Assembly: GCA_023433265.1 (NCBI GenBank)
Contig: JAEZDR010000041.1
Coordinates: forward strand, 1-50,285
Direction of reading: 5' to 3'
Length of the DNA: 50,285 bases
Source: Bacteroidota bacterium
GTDB taxonomy: Bacteria > Bacteroidota > Bacteroidia > Chitinophagales > Chitinophagaceae
Position 1 is the stretch's first letter. Every line of letters starts with the position of its first letter. The notes below the pieces were generated by a model that was not told the DNA's origin, made no database searches, and saw nothing but the letters and a program-made list of their open reading frames with translations. A program made the translations under genes and the position numbers. Shown here in pieces: positions 40,008 to 48,287 of this stretch.

Positions 40008-41300
40008 TTAGTTAAGTATAAGCGGCAGCGCTACAATAAACTCAGTCCCCTCGCCTTCTCTAGGTTGATGCCATATTCGCCCACCTTGCAACTCAATATA
40101 CTCTTTGGAAAGCATAAGGCCAATGCCAGCTCCCTTCTCATTATTTGTTCCCCACGCCGGTTTTGCCATAGGCTTAAATAACCGGGCCTCAACATCAGGA
40201 GCAATTCCCCGGCCCTGGTCTTGAACCTTTATAACTACCTCGTTGCATTCTGCCGCTGCAGTTATAACAACTTGTTTGCCTGGCGGGGTAAATTTTATCC
40301 CATTACTAATCAGGTTACGCAATGCAATACTCAACATTTCTCTGTCCGCTTCTACTTCTAACCCATCATTAAGCTTGAGTAAAAGGTTTATCTGCTTAGC
40401 CTCGGCCATCGGTTTATACAATGCAGACACGTTAGCCAGGAGTTCTTCTACTCTCAACTTCTGCGGATTACTAACCATACCTGCCATCTGCAACTTACTC
40501 CAGTTTAGCAGGTTTGAAAGCATTTCAGATGTTTGCCGGGTCTGCTTTAACAAATGTTGCTTCAGCTCTCCATCTTCCGGAATATTAGCATCAGTAAGTA
40601 TCTCCAGGTAAGACAAAATACTGTTAAGGGGGCTTCGCATGTCGTGAGAAACAATCGAAAACAGCTTCACCTTTTCTTCGTTTGCTTTTTCTAATTCAGC
40701 TGTTTTCTTTTCAAGGTCATAAGCACGCTTTTCAGCCAACTTGCGCTGCCACCTGTAGTCATACAAAAGAAAGGAGGCGGTTATAAAAACAAAAAACAAA
40801 ACAACTACATAGGTAGCTATCGTATCAAGCACCAGGTGGTTTTCAGAATCATAGTCTTTATAAATCATATTCGGGTTGTTGTACTGTGACAGTATCAGTG
40901 CAACCCCAATGATTGTATGCAAAGCAAGCCATACCAAATGCATCTTAGTCCTGGTAATTGCAATTAACATCTGGAATGAAAGGAAAAAAGTAAACAACAC
41001 AGGCCCATGGTAACCACCGTTCATTAGATAGGCCGCAATCAGGAAAATGTAAGCAAACGAAGCATAGATAAATACGCCAACGAGGTATTTTTTTCTGAAG
41101 CGCGAGTAATAGTAAAGCAGTATTAAGGCCAATAGCGTAAATCCAAAAACAACATTAGCTTCATGAAAACCTACAATATAATTAATAGGTAAAAAAACAC
41201 TCAGTACAACAATAGTAACAACTGCGATAAAACTAAATCCGCGGTTTTCAAAACTGAACTCTGACGGATGGCCTATAACGATATTTAAGAATGTTTTCAA
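40008..41300 (-). CDS. Membrane sensor histidine kinase
   Basis: 430 residues. Six hydrophobic segments lie between about 22 and 180, a membrane-embedded sensor with no large periplasmic domain. A coiled-coil linker (about 185-212) joins the HisKA domain, with phosphoacceptor H219 in SHDMRSPLNS. The HATPase_c domain has the N-box N333 (RNLISNGIKF), G1 box DQGRGI (361-366) and G2 box GAGIGL (390-395). The signal is unknown, and no cognate response regulator is adjacent, so it is an orphan kinase. It is 74 nt downstream of the Rrf2 gene on the same strand. Confidence 0.92.
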   Translation of the reverse strand: MKTFLNIVIGHPSEFSFENRGFSFIAVVTIVVLSVFLPINYIVGFHEANVVFGFTLLALILLYYYSRFRKKYLVGVFIYASFAYIFLIAAYLMNGGYHGPVLFTFFLSFQMLIAITRTKMHLVWLALHTIIGVALILSQYNNPNMIYKDYDSENHLVLDTIATYVVVLFFVFITASFLLYDYRWQRKLAEKRAYDLEKKTAELEKANEEKVKLFSIVSHDMRSPLNSILSYLEILTDANIPEDGELKQHLLKQTRQTSEMLSNLLNWSKLQMAGMVSNPQKLRVEELLANVSALYKPMAEAKQINLLLKLNDGLEVEADREMLSIALRNLISNGIKFTPPGKQVVITAAAECNEVVIKVQDQGRGIAPDVEARLFKPMAKPAWGTNNEKGAGIGLMLSKEYIELQGGRIWHQPREGEGTEFIVALPLILN

Positions 41301-41374
41301 CCAGGGAGGATTCTACATGCAATTTACACAAAATGCTTTGTACCCATAGCTGTAGCAAAACCGTTGAAGTACCC

Positions 41375-41851
41375 CTAATCTCCTGCGATGGTCTGCATAA
41401 GCAATTTATGCATGTGATGAGAAGAATCTTTTTGAGGGTTGGCGAGGTCGTCCAGAGTTACTTTGTCAAGAAACTGGTCTACAACATATTGGGTCATCTG
41501 CCATAAAGACCGGGACGAACAATCAACAGAGCTCGTGCAAAACTTCATCGCACCGGCACCGGAATGTGTACCACAAAATTTTTCGTCATATAGTGCACCC
41601 CCTAGTGCCTTCAGTACGTTATTGATAATAATTTGATCCGCCGGCTTAGCAAGAATATAACCTCCCCTATTACCGGGCGTACTATTAATAAAACCGGCCA
41701 TCCTCAGAGTGCGGGCTATTTTTGCAACGTATGGCGACGTCAACCCTTCACTTTCGCTAAGTTGAGGAATGCTCATGCCATCTTTGTCACTGCATCTTGC
41801 AATTCTGATAAGAATGCGTAACCCATATTCTTCTTGTGCGGTAATTTTCAT
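41375..41851 (-). CDS. Rrf2 family transcriptional regulator, probable Fe-S sensor of the suf operon
   Basis: 158 residues. The N-terminal winged helix (ITAQEEYGLRILIRIA, TSPYVAKIARTLRMAGFINSTPGNRGGYILAKP) is the Rrf2 DNA-binding domain. Three cysteines, C93, C105 and C111, could hold an Fe-S cluster, although the spacing differs from IscR (92, 98, 104). Its position 26 nt downstream of the DUF59 gene, at the distal end of sufBCDSE, suggests that it regulates the operon in response to Fe-S status, as IscR and SufR do. That is inference; no binding site is proven. A palindrome near the sufB start is one candidate site. Confidence 0.88.
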   Translation of the reverse strand: MKITAQEEYGLRILIRIARCSDKDGMSIPQLSESEGLTSPYVAKIARTLRMAGFINSTPGNRGGYILAKPADQIIINNVLKALGGALYDEKFCGTHSGAGAMKFCTSSVDCSSRSLWQMTQYVVDQFLDKVTLDDLANPQKDSSHHMHKLLMQTIAGD

Positions 41852-41877
41852 AGCCTCTCTTTATATGCGTTTCTCTT

Positions 41878-42192
41878 CTAAAGCCAACCCAGTTCAAGCT
41901 GAGCTTCCTCGCTCATCATACTTTTATCCCATGGCGGGTTCCAGGTCACAGACACATGTACGTCATTAACTCCCTCCACTTCCCTTACTTTCTGATCTAC
42001 CTCCACAGGTAACGATTGAGCGGCAGGACAACCCGGCGCGGTTAACGTCATCGTTATTTGCACATTTCCAATGGGCAATACATCTACCCTGTAAATCAGG
42101 CCGAGGTCATAAATATTCACCGGCAGTTCAGGATCATAAACAGTCTTAATCTGCTCAATTACCTTATCTCTCAATACATCATTGCCCATCAT
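41878..42192 (-). CDS. DUF59/MIP18-type Fe-S assembly protein (SufT-like)
   Basis: 104 residues. It matches the MIP18/DUF59 family (PF01883): VYDPELPVNIYDLGLIYRVDV, MTLTAPGCPAAQSLP with the conserved cysteine, and VSVTWNPPWDKSMMSEEA. Such proteins help mature Fe-S enzymes. The start overlaps the sufE stop by 4 nt (ATGA), so translation is coupled to the suf operon. PaaD-like phenylacetate proteins share the fold, but the context points to the SUF system. Confidence 0.93.
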   Translation of the reverse strand: MMGNDVLRDKVIEQIKTVYDPELPVNIYDLGLIYRVDVLPIGNVQITMTLTAPGCPAAQSLPVEVDQKVREVEGVNDVHVSVTWNPPWDKSMMSEEAQLELGWL

Positions 42193-42629
42193 ACAGTTTC
42201 GTTTTTTAATTGAAACGCCAATGCGTAGTTCTTCATTTGCTTCACCATAGCCAATAACCCATTTGAACGAGTTTGGGCAAGATGGCTCATCATCCCAATT
42301 CTATTGATAAACTCCAACCTTGCTTTTATCACGTCAGCTGGTGTTTGGTTACTAAATACTCTAACTAGCATACTGATTAAGCCTTTCACTATCATAGCAT
42401 CAGAATCAGCCATATATACTACCTTGCCTTCTTTATATTCAGCAGCAAGCCATACAGTACTCTGGCAGCCCTTCACTTTATTTTCATCTTTCCTGTGTTC
42501 GTCCGCAAGAGGAGGCAATTTCTTACCCAGGTCAATAATGTATTCATATTTACCATCCCAGTCGTCAAACAATGAAAACTCTTCCACTATTTCCTCTTCT
42601 ATTTCTTCTATGGTCTTATATGCACTCAT
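42189..42629 (-). CDS. sufE: SufE family sulfur acceptor
   Basis: 146 residues. The persulfide-accepting cysteine is C55 in VKGCQSTVW, and MVRVFSNQTPADV and FINRIGMMSHLAQTRSNGLLAMV are family-typical. It takes sulfur from SufS and passes it to SufB. It starts 5 nt after sufS ends and overlaps the DUF59 gene by 4 nt. Confidence 0.94.
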   Translation of the reverse strand: MSAYKTIEEIEEEIVEEFSLFDDWDGKYEYIIDLGKKLPPLADEHRKDENKVKGCQSTVWLAAEYKEGKVVYMADSDAMIVKGLISMLVRVFSNQTPADVIKARLEFINRIGMMSHLAQTRSNGLLAMVKQMKNYALAFQLKNETV

Positions 42630-42634
42630 CCTAC

Positions 42635-43876
42635 CTATTTCAACATTTTTAGCGACCTTTCTAATCCGTCAACCAGAAGATCTATTTCCTCCTTAGTATT
42701 ATACATAGCAAACGAAGCCCTCGTGGTGCCGGGTATCTTGTAGCACTCCATCAAAGGCTGAGCACAATGATTGCCGGTTCTTACTGCGATTCCTTTCGTG
42801 TCCAGCAATATGCCCAAATCCTGTGGATGGACACCATCAACTACAAAAGACAAAACGCTAATTTTTTCAGCCGCCTGTCCGATTATTTTTACACCAGCCA
42901 AACTTGTCAACGCTTCGGTTGCATAGGCAAGGAGTTGCTGTTCATACTCACGAATTAGCTCTTTCCCTATGGCAGTTGTAAAATCCAATGCCGCGCTAAA
43001 TGCCACTGTATCTGCTATGTTCGGGGTACCCGCTTCATATTTATAAGGAAGGTCGTTCCAACTAATTTTTGCAAAGTCAACTTCCTTAATCATCTCTCCA
43101 CCTCCTTTATAAACAGGCATGGCTTCAAGAAGTTCCTTCCTGCCATACAATACACCTACCCCTGTAGGGCCATAAACTTTGTGTGAGGAGAAGGCGAAGA
43201 AATCACAATCCAAATCCTGTACATCTATATCCAGGTGAACCGACGACTGTGCACCATCCACCATGACTACTGCGCCGGCTTCATGAGCTCGCCGTGTAAT
43301 CTCTTTTACCGGGTTTACAGTACCTAATGCATTAGATATATGCACTATTGACACTATCCTTGTTCGCGACGAAAGGAGCTTATCAAATTCATCCATCATC
43401 AGCTCACCATTCTCATTAATCGGGATCACTTTAATGACGGCTCCTTTTTCCTCCGCCAACAAATACCAGGGTACTATGTTAGAATGGTGCTCCATGTTGG
43501 ATAGAATAATCTCGTCTCCTTTCTTAATATTATCCCTGCCCCATGTTTGTGCAACGAGGTTGATACTTTCAGTAGTCCCGGCCGTAAATATCACCTGTTC
43601 CCTCGTGGGCGCGTTGATGAACTTCTTTATTACATCCCTCGTTGCTTCAAAAGCGCTGGTGGCTTCCTCTGCAAGCGTATGAATACCCCTGTGAATGTTC
43701 GCATTGAAATTGCTATAATAGTTAACTAACGCGTCAATTACTACCTGCGGTTTCTGAGTGGTAGCTGCATTGTCAAGATAAACTAGTTTCTTGCCCTTTA
43801 CCCGGCGCGACAAAGCAGGAAATTCTGCACGTACTCTCTCCACGTCGTAACCAACTATGGTAGTCACTTTGCTCAT
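42635..43876 (-). CDS. sufS: Cysteine desulfurase SufS
   Basis: 413 residues, a type II cysteine desulfurase. The PLP lysine is K233 in SSHKVYGPTG, and the active-site cysteine is C371 in RTGNHCAQPLM, the short-loop arrangement of SufS. It mobilises sulfur from cysteine as a persulfide for Fe-S assembly. Its start overlaps the sufD stop by 4 nt and sufE follows 5 nt later. Confidence 0.96.
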   Translation of the reverse strand: MSKVTTIVGYDVERVRAEFPALSRRVKGKKLVYLDNAATTQKPQVVIDALVNYYSNFNANIHRGIHTLAEEATSAFEATRDVIKKFINAPTREQVIFTAGTTESINLVAQTWGRDNIKKGDEIILSNMEHHSNIVPWYLLAEEKGAVIKVIPINENGELMMDEFDKLLSSRTRIVSIVHISNALGTVNPVKEITRRAHEAGAVVMVDGAQSSVHLDIDVQDLDCDFFAFSSHKVYGPTGVGVLYGRKELLEAMPVYKGGGEMIKEVDFAKISWNDLPYKYEAGTPNIADTVAFSAALDFTTAIGKELIREYEQQLLAYATEALTSLAGVKIIGQAAEKISVLSFVVDGVHPQDLGILLDTKGIAVRTGNHCAQPLMECYKIPGTTRASFAMYNTKEEIDLLVDGLERSLKMLK

Positions 43877-45183
43877 ACTGTTTCTACTTCCAGCCGTTGA
43901 CTAATAAGTTGATCTACATATTGTCGGGTTGCCGGAGCTTTGATATAATCGAGAATGTCTATCGCAAATGCCCGGACTAACAAAGACTTGGCTACCTTCT
44001 CAGGAATACCACGAGAGCGGAGGTAAAACAATCCTTCTTCATTCAGCTTTCCAACAGTGCAGCCATGCGAACATTTTACATCATCGGCATAAATTTCAAG
44101 TTGGGGTTTCGTATTCACGCTCGCGTCATCAGACAAAAGGACGTTTTTGTTGCTCTGAAAAGCATTGGTTTTTTGAGCATCTTTCTGCACAAATATCTTC
44201 CCGTTGAATATACCCGTAGCCCAATCATCTATGATGCCTTTGTAAAGCTCGTTACTAACACAATTAGGCTTTACATTATCCACAATCGTGTGATTGTCTA
44301 CAAGCGTATTCCCTCTTAAAAAATACAGCCCGTAAAAATGAGACTCGCAATGTTCTGCCTCCATGGCTATGTTTAGGTTATTCCTCACAATACCCCCGTT
44401 CAGCGAAATCGTCACCGTGTTCACTACGCTCTTACCTACTTGGCGTATATGTGTCGTATTTACCTGGTTTGCGTGCGCCACATCGTTTTGAATCTTATAG
44501 TATTCAACCCAGGCATCCTGTTCTACAACTACTTCTGTTACTTGGTTTATAAAGCTTTCGCAGACTCCTATGGTATGATAAGTTTCAGTAAACCTAACCT
44601 GCGCATTGCGTCCAACATGTACGAGGAGACGTGGTTGTGCAAAAACATTGTTACTCCTGGCATCTATGATATTGTAGATGTAGATGGGATGATCCAATAC
44701 CACTCCGTCTTTAATACCGATAAACATCGCATTTTGCAAAAAAGCTGTATTGAGAGCATGTATTCCATCGTTAATGTAATTGCTGCTATGTCCAAAGTGG
44801 TTAAGTACGATGTTCCTGTTTTCATTTGCAGCAGCTTCTTCCAAAGTTTGCAAATCAAGCGCCCCCGAAAGAATGTGTGACATTTTATCATCATAGCGGC
44901 CATTTACAAAAACCAACTGATTGGCGGCTTCCGACCCAGGTGAGCGAAAATTATCTACATCCCCAACATCCACAGTTGGAGCAGAAGATTCAACGTCAAA
45001 AGAATATTCTTTATTAAACAGTGGGCTAATGCGAGTGTACTTCCACTCTTCATGCCGGCTTGTGGGCACGCCAAGCAACTTAAACTTATCGTAAGCCGAT
45101 TGTTCAATAGATGTAAGTGGGCTCTTACCGTTAGACGACTGTAGTTTATGAAACTGTTGCGTTATTTGTTCTAATGTGTCCAT
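43873..45183 (-). CDS. sufD: Fe-S scaffold component SufD
   Basis: 436 residues. The SUF core beta-helix domain is visible (NGGIVRNNLNIAMEAEHCESHFYGLYF and CSHGCTVGKLNEEGLFYLRSRG near the C-terminus), preceded by the short helical N-terminal region of SufD (TSRHEEWKYTRISPL). It forms the SufBC2D scaffold with SufB and SufC. It overlaps sufS by 4 nt and starts 15 nt after sufC ends. Confidence 0.95.
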   Translation of the reverse strand: MDTLEQITQQFHKLQSSNGKSPLTSIEQSAYDKFKLLGVPTSRHEEWKYTRISPLFNKEYSFDVESSAPTVDVGDVDNFRSPGSEAANQLVFVNGRYDDKMSHILSGALDLQTLEEAAANENRNIVLNHFGHSSNYINDGIHALNTAFLQNAMFIGIKDGVVLDHPIYIYNIIDARSNNVFAQPRLLVHVGRNAQVRFTETYHTIGVCESFINQVTEVVVEQDAWVEYYKIQNDVAHANQVNTTHIRQVGKSVVNTVTISLNGGIVRNNLNIAMEAEHCESHFYGLYFLRGNTLVDNHTIVDNVKPNCVSNELYKGIIDDWATGIFNGKIFVQKDAQKTNAFQSNKNVLLSDDASVNTKPQLEIYADDVKCSHGCTVGKLNEEGLFYLRSRGIPEKVAKSLLVRAFAIDILDYIKAPATRQYVDQLISQRLEVETV

Positions 45184-45198
45184 TGTTCCGATTTAAGC

Positions 45199-45963
45199 TT
45201 AAGCTTCGTTTACTTCTTTAACCTCGTTCTTGATAAAATCGTATCCGCGTTCTTCGAGTTCCAAAGCAAGTTCCTTAGTACCCGATTTAACAATACGGCC
45301 GTTATAAAGAACGTGAACATAATCAGGAACAATGTAGTCTAATAGCCGCTGGTAGTGAGTAACTACAAGCACAGCGTTCTCGCTGCTGCGAAGCATATTT
45401 ACGCCATTTGCAACTATACGGATGGCGTCAATATCAAGTCCTGAATCGGTTTCATCCAATATAGCAAACTTAGGTTCAAGCATTGCCATCTGGAATATCT
45501 CATTTCTTTTTTTCTCTCCGCCCGAAAAACCTTCATTTAAAGAGCGGCTCAGGAGCGATTGATTTATTTCAACCATTGCCATCTTTTCCTTCATTAGCTT
45601 TAAAAACGCTACTGCATCGTAAGGCTCGAGCCCGCGGTATTTACGCACCTGGTTTACTGCAGTTTTAATAAAGTTTGTTGTAGTAAGTCCTGGTATTTCT
45701 ACGGGATATTGAAAAGCGAGAAAAATACCTTCACCTGCCCTCTCCTCTGGCGAAAGATCCAGCAAATCCTTGCCCATGAACTCAACAGTCCCCTCAGTTA
45801 CTTCATATTCCGGGCGGCCTGCAAGCACAGACGATAAAGTACTTTTACCAGAGCCATTCGGACCCATTATGGCGTGTACTTCACCAGGTTTTATGTCAAG
45901 ATTAATTCCCTTTAGAATTTGTTTTCCTTCTATTCCTGCTTGCAGATTCCTTATTGAAAGCAT
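45199..45963 (-). CDS. sufC: Fe-S assembly ATPase SufC
   Basis: 254 residues. An ABC-type ATPase without membrane segments: Walker A GPNGSGKST (34-42), signature FSGGEKKR (146-153) and Walker B FAILDETDSGLD. It powers conformational change of the SufBCD scaffold. It lies 43 nt after sufB and 15 nt before sufD. Confidence 0.97.
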   Translation of the reverse strand: MLSIRNLQAGIEGKQILKGINLDIKPGEVHAIMGPNGSGKSTLSSVLAGRPEYEVTEGTVEFMGKDLLDLSPEERAGEGIFLAFQYPVEIPGLTTTNFIKTAVNQVRKYRGLEPYDAVAFLKLMKEKMAMVEINQSLLSRSLNEGFSGGEKKRNEIFQMAMLEPKFAILDETDSGLDIDAIRIVANGVNMLRSSENAVLVVTHYQRLLDYIVPDYVHVLYNGRIVKSGTKELALELEERGYDFIKNEVKEVNEA

Positions 45964-46006
45964 TTTAATTATGTTTAATAATGTGTGCTAATTTGTTTAC
46001 GATATG

Positions 46007-47488
46007 TTATCCTACACTACCCTCAAGGCTGATAGCTAAAAGCTTTTGCGCTTCTATGGCAAACTCCATAGGGAGGTGATTCATTACCTCTTTTGCAAAG
46101 CCATTCACTATTAGTGCAACTGCCGTTTCAGTGTCTATTCCACGTTGGTTGCAATAGAATATTTGATCCTCTCCAATTTTTGAAGTTGTCGCCTCATGCT
46201 CCACTACTCCATTGCTATTTTTTACCTCTATATAGGGAAAAGTGTGTGCTCCGCATTTGTCACCAAGCAGTAGCGAATCACATTGAGAGAAATTTCTTGC
46301 GCCGCTGGCATTTTTTCCTACGTGTACCAGCCCGCGATAGCTGTTGTTACTAAAACCCGCAGATATCCCTTTTGAAACAATGCGGCTCCTGGTGTTTTTT
46401 CCAAGGTGAATCATCTTTGTCCCGGTATCTGCCTGTTGGTGGTTGTTAGTAACCGCCACGCTGTAAAACTCCCCCACGGAGTTATCGCCTTTAAGTATAA
46501 CACTTGGGTACTTCCATGTGATAGCAGATCCTGTTTCTACCTGGGTCCAGGAAATTTTTGCGTTTACACCCTTACAGATTCCACGCTTTGTAACGAAGTT
46601 GTAAATACCCCCGTTGCCGTCTTTATCGCCCGGATACCAGTTTTGTACAGTAGAGTATTTAATCTCTGCATTATCCATGGCTACAAGTTCAACCACCGCA
46701 GCGTGCAACTGATTCTCATCCCTTTTAGGTGCAGTACACCCTTCAAGATAGCTAACATAGCTTCCTTCGTCAGCTACTATCAGTGTCCGTTCAAATTGAC
46801 CGGTATTTTCAGCATTTATCCTGAAATACGTAGACAGTTCCATCGGGCAGCGAACGCCTTTAGGTATATATACAAACGACCCATCGCTAAAAACAGCTGA
46901 GTTTAGCGCAGCAAAGAAATTGTCTGTTACAGGAACTACAGAACTAAGATATTTCTGAACCAATTCCGGGTGAATTTGGATAGCTTCTGAAATTGAACAA
47001 AAAATAATGCCTTGCTCAGCCAGTTGCTCCTTAAAGGTGGTAGCTATCGAAACGCTGTCTATAACCGCGTCTACAGCTACCCCCGTAAGACGTTTCTGCT
47101 CATCAAGCGATATTCCAAGCTTTTCAAAGGTCTTTCGTAACTCAGGGTCTATCTCATCCAGGCTCTTCGGGTTTACTTTCTGCTTTGGGGCTGAATAGTA
47201 GATAATATCCTGGTAGTTGATGTAATCGTACTTAAAGTTTTGCCAGTGATGGGGTTCTTCCATCTTCTGCCACTGCCTAAAGGCTTTTAACCTCCATTCC
47301 AGCATCCATTCCGGTTCGTTTTTCTTAGCAGAGATGAACCTAACTGTTTCTTCATCAAGGCCCCTGGGCGCCTCATCTGCTTCAATATTGGTAACAAAAC
47401 CGTACTTATATTCGCTCTGAACATGTTCCTGTATAGGATCTAGTTCTTCGAAGGTATTCTTCTCTTCCTGATACACTTCTGTCTTCAT
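46007..47488 (-). CDS. sufB: Fe-S scaffold protein SufB
   Basis: 493 residues, first gene of the suf operon. The SUF core is shown by VPVTDNFFAALNSAVFSDGSFVYIPKGV, FERTLIVADEGSYVSYLEGCTAP, ISAGFSNNSYRG and ARNFSQCDSLLLGDKCGAHTFPYIEVKNS. It is the site of cluster assembly with SufC and SufD. A -7-type element TACTTTTG (47493-47500, minus) lies so close to the ATG that a transcript from it would be nearly leaderless. A perfect palindrome TTTGTACAAA (47507-47516) sits just upstream and could hold a regulator. Confidence 0.96.
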   Translation of the reverse strand: MKTEVYQEEKNTFEELDPIQEHVQSEYKYGFVTNIEADEAPRGLDEETVRFISAKKNEPEWMLEWRLKAFRQWQKMEEPHHWQNFKYDYINYQDIIYYSAPKQKVNPKSLDEIDPELRKTFEKLGISLDEQKRLTGVAVDAVIDSVSIATTFKEQLAEQGIIFCSISEAIQIHPELVQKYLSSVVPVTDNFFAALNSAVFSDGSFVYIPKGVRCPMELSTYFRINAENTGQFERTLIVADEGSYVSYLEGCTAPKRDENQLHAAVVELVAMDNAEIKYSTVQNWYPGDKDGNGGIYNFVTKRGICKGVNAKISWTQVETGSAITWKYPSVILKGDNSVGEFYSVAVTNNHQQADTGTKMIHLGKNTRSRIVSKGISAGFSNNSYRGLVHVGKNASGARNFSQCDSLLLGDKCGAHTFPYIEVKNSNGVVEHEATTSKIGEDQIFYCNQRGIDTETAVALIVNGFAKEVMNHLPMEFAIEAQKLLAISLEGSVG

Positions 47489-47492
47489 GCTG

Positions 47493-47516
47493 CAAAAGTA
47501 TTTTTATTTGTACAAA
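47493..47516 (-). promoter_or_regulatory. Possible suf promoter element with operator-like palindrome
   Basis: TACTTTTG (47493-47500 on minus) matches TAnnTTTG but would begin transcription about at the sufB ATG. The adjoining TTTGTACAAA (47507-47516) is a perfect 10-bp palindrome lying between the expected -7 and -33 positions, a place where a bound repressor would block transcription. Confidence 0.35.
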
Positions 47517-47737
47517 AAAGTATAAATAAATGACCCTGATTTAAAAAAGGGTTTCATTTTAAGATTTCCTAAGCATGTTCCATTGACTATCAATGAATAA
47601 CCAACTGCTCTATCTGCGTGAAGTGGGCTTTTGTAAAAGCGTTAAAACCATCCCAGCCTTCAACTGTTCAAAAGCCGGTTTGGCTTGGATTTCAGCAGCT
47701 TACGTAGCGACCGGCTCTTAAGAAGATGTTGATTTTT

Positions 47738-47767
47738 TTTGAGAGTGCACTGAATACTTTAATTTCG
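47738..47767 (+). promoter_or_regulatory. Promoter of the cold-shock-domain gene
   Basis: TTTG at 47738-47741, an 18-nt spacer and TAATTTCG at 47760-47767, one base off TAnnTTTG. The predicted start is near 47774, leaving a leader of about 11 nt. Confidence 0.45.
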
Positions 47768-47784
47768 AGGGTATCAAAATAAAC

Positions 47785-48237
47785 ATGGCAAAATCAAAAG
47801 ACACTTTTAGTAAGAAAGAACAAGACAAGAAAAGGCAACAAAAAAAGAAAGAGAAAGAAGAACGCAAAGCAGAACGCCAAGCCAATTCCGACAAGGGAAA
47901 AAGCTTTGAAGAAATGCTTGCGTACGTAGATGAAAATGGCAATCTTTCTTCCACTCCTCCCGACGAAACGAAAAGGAAAGAAATTTCGTTGGAAGAAATT
48001 GAAATTGGGGTCCGTAAACAAGAAGAAGTTGAGGAAGAAATAGTGCGCACCGGCACTGTCACAATGTTCAACGCAAATAAGGGTTTCGGCTTTATCCGGG
48101 ACGCAAAAAGCGGCGAAAGTATCTTTGTACACATGAGCGCCCTTGAAGAGCAGGTTTATGAAGGCAATAAAGTTACATTCGAAACAGAGCGTACTCCTAA
48201 GGGCATGAGCGCTGTACGAGTAAAGAAAGTAAAGTAA
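47785..48237 (+). CDS. Cold-shock-domain RNA-binding protein with charged N-terminal extension
   Basis: 150 residues. The N-terminal half (1-85) is a Lys/Glu/Arg-rich, probably disordered or helical extension. The C-terminal half is a cold-shock domain with RNP1 KGFGFI and RNP2 IFVHMSA, the nucleic-acid-binding face. These extended CSD proteins are common in Bacteroidota and are thought to be RNA chaperones. It is transcribed alone from a short leader and ends in a terminator. Confidence 0.9.
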   Translation: MAKSKDTFSKKEQDKKRQQKKKEKEERKAERQANSDKGKSFEEMLAYVDENGNLSSTPPDETKRKEISLEEIEIGVRKQEEVEEEIVRTGTVTMFNANKGFGFIRDAKSGESIFVHMSALEEQVYEGNKVTFETERTPKGMSAVRVKKVK

Positions 48238-48262
48238 AAAGCTATACTGATTAAATATGATG

Positions 48263-48287
48263 AAAGCTGTCTTATGGCAGCTTTTTT
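48263..48287 (+). terminator. Terminator of the cold-shock-domain gene
   Basis: AAAGCTGTC (48263-48271) pairs with GGCAGCTTT (48276-48284) with one G-T pair and loop TTAT, followed by a T run to 48287. It overlaps the stop codon of the convergent histidine kinase. Confidence 0.82.
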
